Shown here: positions 57,401 to 64,000 of the stretch, piece by piece
Numbering within the stretch: the first letter of the stretch is position 1
Layout: each line of letters begins with the position of its first letter
DNA from: Sipunculus nudus
Taxonomy: Eukaryota > Annelida > Sipuncula > Golfingiida > Sipunculidae
Direction: 5' to 3'
Length of the DNA stretch: 64,000 nt
NCBI GenBank assembly: GCA_026874595.1
Contig: CM049306.1
Location: 89,324,642 to 89,388,641, forward strand
Made by a program: the position numbers and the translations under genes
The notes under the pieces: generated by a model
Database searches by the model: none
What the model saw: the letters and a program-made list of their open reading frames with translations, nothing else
Told to the model about the DNA's origin: nothing

Positions 57401-59750
57401 TTTTCACCATATATGGCAATATTCAAGGTCAAGGCCACTCATTGGAAAGGTCATGACCCCTATTCAAATAAACATTATCCTATAACCCATATCCATGTAT
57501 ATGCATAATATGAAAGAAATTTGTCCATTAGTTTTTGACTTATTATGCTCACAGTACTGATAAATGGCAATGATGGGGTATTAAACGGCACAAAACAAGT
57601 AAAAGAATAACAGGTGGCGCCACCTGTTTCCGGTACATGACAATACTTTCCAAGATCTTCGAACATGTTGATTTTTGGACCAATGCATGCATCCCTTATT
57701 GAGATATTAATGATTTTGTGTAATTTTTCACCATATATGGCAATATTCAAGGTCAAGGCCACTCTAATAGGAAAGGTCATGACCCCAATTTATATATACA
57801 TCATCCCATAACCCATGTCTATGTATATGCATAATATGAAAGAAATCTGTCCATTAGTTTTTGACTTATAATGCTCACAGGTTATAAATGTACTGTTAAG
57901 TGGCAATGAAGGGGTATTAAAAGGCATGAAAACAAGTAAAAGAATAACAGGTGGCGCCACCTGTTTCCGGTACATGACATTACTATCCAAGATCTTCGGT
58001 CAAGTTGATTTTTGGACCAATGCATGCATCCCTTATTGAGAAATTAATGATTTTGTGTGATTTTCACCATATAGGGCAATATTCAAGGTCAAGGCCACCC
58101 CATAGGAAAGGTCATGACCCCAATTTAAATAAACATCATCCCATAACCCATATCTATGTATTTGCATAATATGAAAGAAATCTGTCCATTAGTTTTTGAC
58201 TTATAATGCTCACAGTACTGTCAAGTAGCAATTTTGGGGATATTAAACGGCATGAAAACAAGTAAAGAATAATAGGTGGCGCCACCAGTTTCTGGAACAT
58301 GACAACCCTATCTATGATCTTCGATCAACTTGATTTTGGGATCAATCCATGCAAGTTTTCTTGAGATATTTAAGAATTTGTGTGATTTTCCCCAAAATTG
58401 AACCTATTCAAGGTCAAGGTCACTCTCCTAGTTGAGGTCATGACCTCATTTTAAATAGACGTCGTCCTCTCACCCATATCTATACATATACCAAGTTTGG
58501 TAAAAGTCCGTGAAATATTTTTTGAGTTATTGTGTCCAAAAGAAATCTCTGCGGCGGCGGCGGCGCGACCGTGCCTAAACCATAGTATCTCCAGACTATG
58601 TCTGGCGATACAATGACAGCTTTTGAAGAACCATTTAAAAATGTATATTATAATCAATAAAAATGATTAGAAACAATGGATTTAAGTGAATTTCCAGGCA
58701 AAAAATTGTGTTGTACTCATTAGTAAATGTATTTAATCTACACACAAGTGCAGTTCTATTTTCAAATATAAATTGTACCCAACATTTTCTTTTTAAATAT
58801 AAATTTCATTCAATGAATATGATCAAGTCCATCAATATATTTAGAGGAAAAATGAATGAATTTGAAACAGGTATCCTTTCTGTTGGCTTCTTCTGCTGTT
58901 GCTTAAAGCCAGCTATAGGCGACAATTTCCTGATTTGTTGATGTTATGTGATAGTTTATTTTCTCTGGGTATACTTTACTGGAGTGTAGGAATTTTCTGT
59001 TACGGAAAGTCCTTATAATGCCCTTGTGAGGGATGTATGAGCTTGTTTATTGACAAGCTGTTGGAAAACATTAATGAACACTTCCCTCTTTAATTTTTTT
59101 TAACAAAAACAATATCTTCATGACATCCTTACCTTAGCAAATCCAAGCTGGCAAAATTTATCCAAGGAAGGATCCCCAGGTGCTTTTGCCAGGAAATGTT
59201 TGTTATTGCACACTGTATTTGCAGCATTTCTGATCAGTCCTTGTTTAGCAGCCAATCCAACAGCCTGGTTAACAGAAACACACACTTTTAGGAAACAGTG
59301 TGCTTCCTGCCCAGACATAGGATGTATTGATTAAACAAACTTATGATTAATTTTTAACTTTGATTTAATATTGTAGGTATGACATGAGTCCTGGCCAAGC
59401 ATAGGTCAGGAAGAAGCAAGCCTGCATGGAGTGGTCATTCAATGTCACATACAGAAACCAGGTCATATATGTAGGACTTTCATTAAAATATTTTACATTT
59501 TAAAACAAACTGAAATAGATAATGCTCACTCCTTCATATATTATAACTCTACCGACTAAATAAGTACAATAATTTTGTGTAACCAATTTTCAGATGTAAT
59601 ATTTATATGACTACGGGTAACACAATACATGTAACTTAACAATAAAATCATGATATGCAACTGTGTTACCTGATCATGGTCTGTGAAGGCTACAATTGCT
59701 GGAGTTGTTCTGTCTCCAGCATCATTGGCTATGACATCTGTCTTCCCATC
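39395..59750 (-). CDS. HSPA14: HSPA14 (Hsp70-like protein 1), 12 of about 13 exons, 5' end outside window
   Basis: Atypical Hsp70 that in animals pairs with the J-protein DNAJC2 (MPP11/zuotin) as the ribosome-associated complex acting on nascent chains. Exons in order are 59750-59670, 59264-59133, 56625-56520, 52686-52593, 52036-51932, 49501-49340, 48741-48483, 47852-47724, 44134-44042, 43261-43100, 41621-41563 and 39470-39395. All introns are GT-AG and the frame is continuous: 1,458 nt, 485 residues plus stop (human protein 509). Landmarks are [42 protein letters not shown] (degenerate phosphate-2 loop, as in the family), [52 protein letters not shown] and a short C-terminus ITCTD. It lacks the long lid of canonical Hsp70, typical of HSPA14. 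The N-terminal exon (GCTSACVAV-type) was not found up to 64,000. Confidence 0.95.
40570..40795. repeat. Imperfect palindrome, MITE-like
   Basis: CAAGGTTCTCTGGGT at 40,570 and, inverted, AAGAGAACCTTG at about 40,784-40,795 enclose further inverted blocks (CAAAGAA..TGATCAGA, TGGTATCGCAT). It is about 226 bp and could fold as a long hairpin. No clear target duplication. Confidence 0.6.
40975..41295 (+). repeat. Dispersed repeat ending GACTTATAGTCAGCTGAGC, copy 1
   Basis: Shares ACCCAGTTTTCGGCTTGG, TAGGAGATCTTGGGG, TGGATTCCTAGGTCTTA and an ACGGACGGACG tract, then ATGACTTATAGTCAGCTGAG, with 50,608-51,210. A short 3' piece recurs at 56,382-56,412. It behaves like a retroposed family with a conserved 3' end. 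Confidence 0.75.
41563..41621 (-). CDS. HSPA14: HSPA14 exon ([19 protein letters not shown])
   Basis: 59-nt exon matching the 'L.DLDK.ENGL' region before the C-terminal strand. Acceptor TTTCAG, donor GTGAGT, phase 2 out. Confidence 0.9.
41730..42250. repeat. Tandem repeat, about 140-bp period, three units
   Basis: Units carry CATATTTAATGAGGTCAGAGG-like motifs at about 41,898, 42,045 and 42,181, each preceded by a diverged ATCTCACC..GTTTGA. It ends in TTGCGGTGCTCTTGT and a poly-T, like the 3' end of a dispersed element. Confidence 0.65.
43100..43261 (-). CDS. HSPA14: HSPA14 exon (substrate-binding region)
   Basis: 54 codons: [20 protein letters not shown] then [20 protein letters not shown] to TLGK. 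Matches 'LFPSGTPLPARRQHTLQ'. Acceptor TTTCAG, donor GTAAGC. Confidence 0.95.
44042..44134 (-). CDS. HSPA14: HSPA14 exon (linker, acidic insert)
   Basis: 31 codons: [20 protein letters not shown] then [11 protein letters not shown]. The acidic stretch marks the interdomain linker, and 'ADILVK' matches the family's 'RDILVK'. Confidence 0.93.
44494..44563 (-). repeat. Internal complementary region of the DIRS-like element
   Basis: AATACAGAAAAGCTCACAG is the complement of the left end (CTGTTGTGAGCTTTTCTG...). It is followed, after a few bases, by TTACGTAAACATAATTGGGA then GCTGTTTCTGTATTAATGAG, the complement of the right end. This junction would template regeneration of full ends from a circular intermediate. 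Confidence 0.8.
44567..45930 (-). pseudogene. DIRS-type tyrosine recombinase, disabled
   Basis: Recombinase of the DIRS/YR family, which integrates circular DNA without target duplication. Visible pieces are AVLDFF (about 45,560), a middle part with catalytic Arg in [17 protein letters not shown] (about 45,240), [12 protein letters not shown] (about 45,050), then [22 protein letters not shown] in [13 protein letters not shown], Trp in DFWKSPSTF and Tyr in TRFYPKDV. So the R-H-R-W-Y set is all present. Lesions are a frame break near 45,600, a TAA at 45,499-45,501, and a frame break in the G run near 45,010. It cannot be translated as it stands. Confidence 0.85.
46189..46810 (-). pseudogene. 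DIRS-like gag remnant with zinc-binding motif
   Basis: Starts [20 protein letters not shown] then [13 protein letters not shown]: paired CxxC and HxxCxxC as in DIRS Gag proteins. After a frame break near 46,600 a Pro/Ser/Arg-rich reading continues to 46,189. Low-complexity sequence makes the C-terminal limit unsure. Confidence 0.65.
47724..47852 (-). CDS. HSPA14: HSPA14 exon (adenosine motif)
   Basis: 43 codons: [20 protein letters not shown] then [20 protein letters not shown]. This holds Hsp70 signature 3 ([11 protein letters not shown]). Acceptor TTTTCAG, donor GTAAGA. Confidence 0.96.
48483..48741 (-). CDS. HSPA14: HSPA14 exon (largest)
   Basis: Codes [20 protein letters not shown] through [18 protein letters not shown] and [17 protein letters not shown] to SQIHQ. 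The 'DSLYEG.DF....SRARFE' block is diagnostic. Acceptor TTTCAG, donor GTATGG. Confidence 0.96.
49340..49501 (-). CDS. HSPA14: HSPA14 exon (phosphate-2 loop region)
   Basis: Codes [20 protein letters not shown] through [16 protein letters not shown]. The canonical DLGGGT loop is replaced by RLGGIS, in line with the weak ATPase loops of this subfamily. Phase 2 at both ends; acceptor TTTACAG, donor GTCAGC. Confidence 0.95.
50337..50358. repeat. Poly-G run
   Basis: About 22 consecutive G on the plus strand, just downstream (in transcription order) of the candidate cassette exon. Confidence 0.9.
50393..50464 (-). other. Candidate HSPA14 cassette exon (72 nt, in frame)
   Basis: Between exons at 51,932 and 49,501 lies an AG...GT-bounded 72-nt segment (acceptor CACTCCAG, donor GTGTAC). 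It is phase 2 in and out, so it would insert 24 residues without changing frame, reading [20 protein letters not shown] then CCD. Skipping it gives a join exactly matching human HSPA14 length, so it is not constitutive. Could be an alternative exon or chance. Confidence 0.35.
50608..51210 (+). repeat. Dispersed repeat ending GACTTATAGTCAGCTGAGC, copy 2
   Basis: Shares with 40,975-41,295 the ordered blocks given there, plus a start near AATGGTGCTTACA. It is longer in the middle, so copy 1 is internally deleted or this one expanded. Confidence 0.75.
51894..51920. repeat. (CT)n microsatellite
   Basis: Short CT repeat just after the donor at 51,931. Confidence 0.85.
51932..52036 (-). CDS. HSPA14: HSPA14 exon (VIHEP motif)
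   Basis: Codes [20 protein letters not shown] then [14 protein letters not shown]. 'A..AGF.VLR.IHEP.AA.LAY' is the Hsp70 hallmark between nucleotide-binding lobes. Acceptor TTTACAG, donor GTTAGT. Confidence 0.96.
52154..52312 (-). repeat. tRNA-derived SINE fragment
   Basis: On the minus strand, GGTGGCGTAATGGTTAACAG contains an A-box (TGGCGTAATGG) and, about 30 nt on, GGTTCTGGGTT resembles a B-box. A non-tRNA body follows. It does not fold as a true tRNA gene. No tail or target duplication found. Confidence 0.55.
52593..52686 (-). CDS. HSPA14: HSPA14 exon
   Basis: Codes [20 protein letters not shown] then [10 protein letters not shown]; 'VV..VP.DF...Q' matches the family. Acceptor TTTCAG, donor GTGAGT, phases 1 in and 2 out. 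Confidence 0.93.
52890..56185. mobile_element. TA-flanked DNA transposon (CCGTATTTATGCGTGTATAA termini)
   Basis: Left CCGTATTTATGCGTGTATAA and right, inverted, TACACGCATAAATACGG, flanked by TA on both sides (52,888-52,889 and 56,186-56,187). Subterminal TGTATAAGACGACC repeats occur at both ends. TA duplication and termini fit a Tc1/mariner-pogo superfamily element. Without the nested element it is about 1.9 kb. No intact transposase recognised. Confidence 0.8.
53785..55200. mobile_element. Nested TA-flanked transposon (CCGTAAAATCTCC termini)
   Basis: Left CCGTAAAATCTCCACTTAAA and right, inverted, TTTAAGTGGAGATTTTACGG are exact complements over at least 20 bp, with TA on both sides. 1,416 bp, no coding sequence recognised. 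Its CCGTA start resembles that of the host element, suggesting related transposases. Confidence 0.85.
56520..56625 (-). CDS. HSPA14: HSPA14 exon
   Basis: Codes [20 protein letters not shown] then [15 protein letters not shown], matching 'VIEKNGKLRYEI...F.PE.VA.LIFSKMKE'. Acceptor CTGCAG, donor GTAATT. Confidence 0.94.
56763..58612 (+). mobile_element. Hairpin-ended tandem-repeat element A (Helentron/HINE-like)
   Basis: Starts with hairpin GGCACC-GCA-GGTGCC (56,778-56,792) and box ATAGTATCGCCAGACA. The core is a ~330-bp tandem repeat (CCATGTCTATGTATATGC near 57,150, 57,485, 57,808, 58,142), with GGTGGCGCCACC at 57,613 and 57,950. A (CGG)n tract (58,549-58,566) is followed by terminal hairpin GTATCTCCAGAC-TAT-GTCTGGCGATAC. 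The 5' box and 3' end are inverted to each other (GTATCGCCAGAC / GTCTGGCGATAC). This is the architecture described for Helentron-associated elements. No coding sequence. Confidence 0.7.
59133..59264 (-). CDS. HSPA14: HSPA14 exon
   Basis: 44 codons: [20 protein letters not shown] then [18 protein letters not shown] to GFAK; matches 'VGLAAKQSRIRNISNTV'. Phase 0 at both ends. Confidence 0.95.
59670..59750 (-). CDS. HSPA14: HSPA14 first exon visible in window
   Basis: 27 codons: [20 protein letters not shown] then AFTDHDQ. Its phase-0 acceptor (TTTTTAG) shows that an upstream exon exists. No GCTSACVAV-coding exon is present up to 64,000, so the intron exceeds 4.2 kb. Confidence 0.95.
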
Positions 59751-60118
59751 CTAAAAATACATAATAAAAAAATGAGGGCATCCACCACACAAGTAAACAT
59801 TGCAGGCTGAAAGAGTATATGTTTTTGCACAAGGGAGAGTGACCTTGTTAAACAGTGTTGAGTACCTCACAATTTTTTTTTATTTAAATCTATATTATAA
59901 TTGACTTTGGTCTCACCTTTGTCAGAGAACTCCTCTGTGGCACAAGGCCCACAACTTAGATATGCACATCTTTGGTCTTGACCTGCTGATGCCATATTTT
60001 TTTATGTTCCATAAAGACTGAGAAATTTTTAATCATTTTAGGAGCTATCAGAAATTATAACTCTGGGGAACTTAGCTGCCCCATCTGCAATATTTGAATC
60101 AGACATGGGGTCTATTAC

Positions 60119-60238
60119 AGTTGTTCTATTACTATTACTATTACTTTCAATTTCTGATATTACTATTACTATTACCACATTTTACCTTCAGTAACTATTA
60201 CTATTACTGGGGTGTCTATTACTATTACTATTACTTAA
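60119..60238. repeat. (TTACTA)n-type microsatellite
   Basis: Interrupted runs of CTATTACTATTACTATTACT over about 120 bases. Confidence 0.8.
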
Positions 60239-60308
60239 ACTGATTGGGGGATTCTAGACCTTGTGCAGTCAAGAGTGCTATAAACTAGCACTACAATCAC
60301 ATGTATAA

Positions 60309-62610
60309 ACTAGAATACGGGTAGTCGACAAGCGACTACGTGTATCCGCCAAAATCAGAGAAGGACCGGTGAAGTAAGGCATGGATTGAGTGGCAAGGGG
60401 ATATAGAGTTACATGTGTTAAATATTAGAATGGATCTCTGCCACATAAACATGATTGTAGGTGGCGCCACCTGTTATTTGAAACTATCCAAGATATATAC
60501 ACAAGCAAAATTTCATGTGGAAAAGTCAAACCACTGTAGAGATATGAGTGATTTTATCCCACAGCAGACAAACAGATGGACGCTGTGCAAAAATGGCTGC
60601 AGGTTGCGCCACCATTTTTGTGTATGTTTTAAAGCTATCCAAGGGCTACATTTGTGTACACAAATTTTTTCCTGATTGGTTGAATGAGTCCGGAGATATA
60701 AGCATGGATGTCTACAGCATGAATGTGAATGTAGGTGGCACCACCTGTCATAAAATCAAGAAAGCTATGCGGGATGTATAAGCATGCTGAATTTCAGGTA
60801 ATTTGGTCAAACCACTGCAGGGATATGATTGATTTAAACCAAAGGCAGACAAACAGATGGACGCTGTGTAAAAATGGCTGCAGGTGACACCACTATTTTT
60901 GTGAATGTTATAAAGCTATACAAGGCTACATTTGTGTAAATTTTTTTTCCTGATTGGTCAAACGGTTCCCGAGATATGAGCTTGGATGTCTGCAGCGTTA
61001 ACGTGAATGTAGGTGGCATCACCTGTCATAAAATCGAGTAAGCTATCTAGGATGTATACACATGCCGAATTTTAGGTGAATTAGTCAAACCACTGCAGAG
61101 ATATGAGTGATTTTAACCCCAGGCAGATGAACAGATGGACACTGTGCAAACATGGTTGCAGGTGGCGCCGCCTTTTGTTGTGTATGTTATAAAGCTATCC
61201 CAGTGCTACATTTGTGTAAAATTTTTTCCGGATCGGTCAACCGGTTCCCGAGATATATGGGTTTATGTGTGGAGCATTAACGTGAATGTAGGTGGCGCCA
61301 CCTGTCATAAAATCGAGAAAGCTATCTAGGATGTATACGCATGCCGATTTTTAGGTGAATTAGTCACACCACTGCAGAGATATGAGTGATTTTGACCCTA
61401 GGCAGATGAACAAATGGACAATGTGCAAACATGGTTGCAGGAGGCGCCACCTTTTGTTGTGTATGTTATAAAGCATTCCCAGGGCTACATTTGTGTAAAA
61501 AAATTTTCCGGATCGGTCAAACGGTTCCCGAGATATAAGGGTTTATGTGTGGAGCGTTAACATGAATGTAGGTGGCGCCACCTGTCATAAAATCGAGAAA
61601 GCTATCTAGGATGTATACACATGCCGAATTTTATGTGAATTAGTCAAACCACTGCAGAGATATTAGTGATTTTAACCCCAGGCAGATGAACAGATGGACA
61701 CTGTGCAAACATGGTTGCAGGTGGCGCCACCTTTTGTTGTGTATGTTATAAAGCTATCTCAGGGCTACATTTGTGTAAAAAAAATTTCCTGATCGGTCAA
61801 ACGGTTCCTGAGATATATGGGTTTATGTGTGGAGAGTTAACGTGAATGTAGGTGGCGCCTCCTGTCATAAAATCAAGAAAGCTATCTAGGATGTATACGC
61901 ATGCCGAATTTTAGGTGAATCAGTCAAACCACTGCAGAGATATGAGTGATTTTAACCCCAGGCAGATGAACAGATGGACATTGTGCAAACATGGTTGCAG
62001 GTGGCGCCACCTTTTGTTGTGTATGTTATAAAGCTATCCCAGGGCTACATTTGTGTAAAAATTTTTTTCCGGATCGGTCAAACGGTTCCCGAGATATATG
62101 GGTTATGTGTGGAGCGTTAACGTGAATGTAGGTGGCGCCACCTGTCATAAAATCGAGAAGGCTATCTAGGATGTATACGCATGCCGAATTTTAGGTGAAT
62201 CATTCAAACCACTGCAGAGATATGAGTGATTTTAACCCCAGGCAGATGAACAGATGGACACTGTGCAAAAATGGTTGCAGGTGTGCCACCTTTTGTTGTG
62301 TATGTTATAAAGCTATCCCAGGGCTACATTTGTGTAAAATTTTTTTCCGGATTGGTCAAACGGTTCCCGAGATATATGGGTTTATGTGTGGAAACAGACG
62401 CACAAACGGACACTGGGCAGAGACGAAAGGTCAGAGGTCAAGGTCACTTGGTTAGGCACCAGTTCACATGTGACCCGATAATTTGTGTAAATTTCGGAAA
62501 AATCTGTCCAGTAGTCTCAGAGGAGTTCTCCGGAAACGAACGCGGCGGCGGCTGCGGCGGAACCCGGTCAAAAACATAGTATCTGCAAAACTTTGTTTTG
62601 GCGGATACAA
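60309..62610 (+). mobile_element. Hairpin-ended tandem-repeat element B
   Basis: Begins with hairpin GTAGTCG-ACAAG-CGACTAC (60,321-60,339) and box TGTATCCGCCAAAA. The core is about six ~281-bp units, each with GTGAATGTAGGTGGCGCCAC (e.g. 61,281, 61,561, 62,121) and a second GGTGGCGCCACC site. It ends with a (CGG)n tract (62,541-62,560) and hairpin GTATCTGCAAAAC-TTT-GTTTTGGCGGATAC. The 5' box and 3' end are inverted complements (TATCCGCCAAAA / TTTTGGCGGATA). It sits in the HSPA14 first intron. Short frames inside arise from the repeat and are not genes. Confidence 0.72.
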
Positions 62611-62790
62611 TAATATTATTAGCACCTATATCACCCAGTTACATACACACTTTTCTAATATTGTGTCTGTCTAAACAGAAAGCCTTATGATACTGGAGAT
62701 CTTAATAATTTCAGCTTCTTTAATTCTGTTCTTTTATATTTTGAAACCTCGATGATCTTTTTTGGGCGTTTCAAGTAGAAATTATAAGAT

Positions 62791-63826
62791 AACTAGAATA
62801 CGGGTAGTCGACAAGCGACTACGTGTATCCGCCAAAATCAGAGAAGGACGGGTGAAGTGAGGCATTGATTGAGTGGCAAGGGGATATAGAGTTACATGTG
62901 GTAAATATTAAGATGGATCTCTGCCACATAAACATGATTGTAGGTGGCGCCAACTGTTATTTGAACGAGAAACTCTCCAAGATATATACACATGCAAAAT
63001 TTCATGTGGAAAAGTCAAACCACTGCAGAGATATGAGTGATTTTATCCCACAGCAGACAAACAGATGGACGCTGTGCAAAAATGGCTGCAGGTGGGGCCA
63101 CCATTTTTGTTCATGTTATAAAGCTATACAAGGGCTACATTTGTGTAAATTTTTTTTCCTGATTGGTCAAACGGTTCCCGAGATATATGGGTTTATGTGT
63201 GGAGAGTTAACGTGAATGTAGGTGGCGCCTCCTGTCATAAAATCAAGAAAGCTATCTAGGATGTATACGCATGCTGAATTTTAGGTGAATTAGTCAAACC
63301 ACTGCAGACATATGAGTGATTTTAACCCCAGGCAGATGAACAGATGGACACTGTGCAAACATGGTTGCAGGTGGCGCCACCTTTTGTTGTGTATGTTATA
63401 AAGCTATCCCAGGGCTACATTTGTGTAAAAATTTTTTTCCGGATCGGTCAAACGGTTCCCGAGATATATGGGTTTAAGTGTGGAGCGTTAACGTGAATGT
63501 AGGTGGCGCCACCTGTCATGAAATCGAGAAAGCTATCTAGGATGAATAGAAATTTTTTCCCGGATCGGTCAAACGGTTCCCGAGATATATGGGTTTATGT
63601 GTGGAAACAGACGCACAAACGGACGCTGGGCAGAGACGAAAGGTCAGAGGTCAAGGTCACTTGGTTGGCACCAGTTCACATGTGACCCGATAATTTGTGT
63701 AAATTTCGGAAAAATCTGTCCAGTAGTCTCAGAGGAGTTCTCCGGAAACGAACGCGGCGGCGGCAGCTGCGGCGGAACCCGGTCAAAAACATAGTATCCG
63801 CAAAACTTCGTTTTGGCGGATACAAT
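62791..63826 (+). mobile_element. Hairpin-ended tandem-repeat element C
   Basis: Second, shorter member of family B: same opening (CTAGAATACGGGTAGTCGAC), about two core units, the same GTCAGAGGTCAAGGTCACTT block, (CGG)n tract (63,753-63,776) and 3' hairpin GTATCCGCAAAAC..GTTTTGGCGGATAC. Ends match element B nearly base for base; the number of core units differs. Confidence 0.75.
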
Positions 63827-64000
63827 TATATGAACTCTTGAAAACATGTAATTTGAAAGCAACCCAAAGAAAAGGCCCTGGCTTATATAAAATATTGATT
63901 TATAATTTTATGTATACTTGTACATTTACTTCAGTTTAAATTTCATTTTCTTTCTTGTAGCCAATACGTAAAGACTTTCAGTGTAACTTAAAATTGTCAC

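Noticed and set aside
60415-63215. Repeated 60-116-residue plus-strand frames (CHINMIVGGA..., NRWTLCKNG...)
   Set aside because: They recur with the tandem unit and are broken in most copies; non-coding repeat.
60309-63826. CRISPR-like array
   Set aside because: Units are ~280 bp with no short repeat/unique spacer pattern, in a eukaryotic genome.
59760-64000. First exon of HSPA14 (GCTSACVAV-type)
   Set aside because: I read the minus strand for it and found only tandem repeats and AT-rich DNA; it must lie beyond the window.

Overview
This is an intron-rich, AT-rich, repeat-laden animal nuclear segment with no bacterial-style gene layout. Two conserved animal genes, both on the minus strand, can be rebuilt exon by exon. 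Their sequence and the surrounding repeats (tandem-repeat elements ending in hairpins, a DIRS-type retrotransposon, many short DNA transposons) suggest a marine invertebrate, most likely a mollusc. The species call is inference.

Gene 1 (2,971-27,915, minus) is a complete histidine ammonia-lyase (HAL): 19 coding exons, all introns GT-AG, all phases consistent, 1,926 nt = 641 residues plus stop. The Ala-Ser-Gly triad that forms the MIO cofactor and the known active-site residues are intact. It starts histidine breakdown (histidine to urocanate plus ammonia). Gene 2 (39,395-59,750, minus) is HSPA14 (Hsp70-like protein 1), a ribosome-associated chaperone subunit. Twelve exons are present (485 residues plus stop). 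The first exon, about 20 residues, lies beyond 64,000. Transcription runs HSPA14 then HAL, separated by about 11.5 kb that looks like transposon debris.

Almost everything else is mobile or tandem DNA, mostly in introns. From left to right: a LINE reverse-transcriptase tail (1-313); a 657-bp MITE with about 160-bp inverted repeats (1,204-1,860); a solo LTR (4,174-5,740); a 368-bp chimeric insertion carrying part of a HAL exon (10,092-10,459); nested DNA transposons (16,901-21,502); a TTAA-flanked MITE (22,322-22,675); a Harbinger-like MITE (27,321-27,606); a 990-bp hAT element with a perfect 8-bp target duplication (28,947-29,936); a 5-kb element with about 0.9-kb inverted arms (30,021-35,093); a second solo LTR carrying a second copy of the Harbinger-like MITE (35,777-36,894); a DIRS-like element with gag and tyrosine-recombinase remnants, inverted termini and internal complementary region (44,294-47,098); a tRNA-derived SINE (about 52,154-52,312); two nested TA-flanked transposons (52,890-56,185 and 53,785-55,200); and three hairpin-ended tandem-repeat elements (56,763-58,612; 60,309-62,610; 62,791-63,826).

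The most notable points are the three tandem-repeat elements, which share one architecture although their sequences fall into two families; the DIRS derivative that keeps every terminal signal but has lost reverse transcriptase; the target-duplicated patchwork insertion copied from two places inside HAL; and an in-frame candidate cassette exon in HSPA14.
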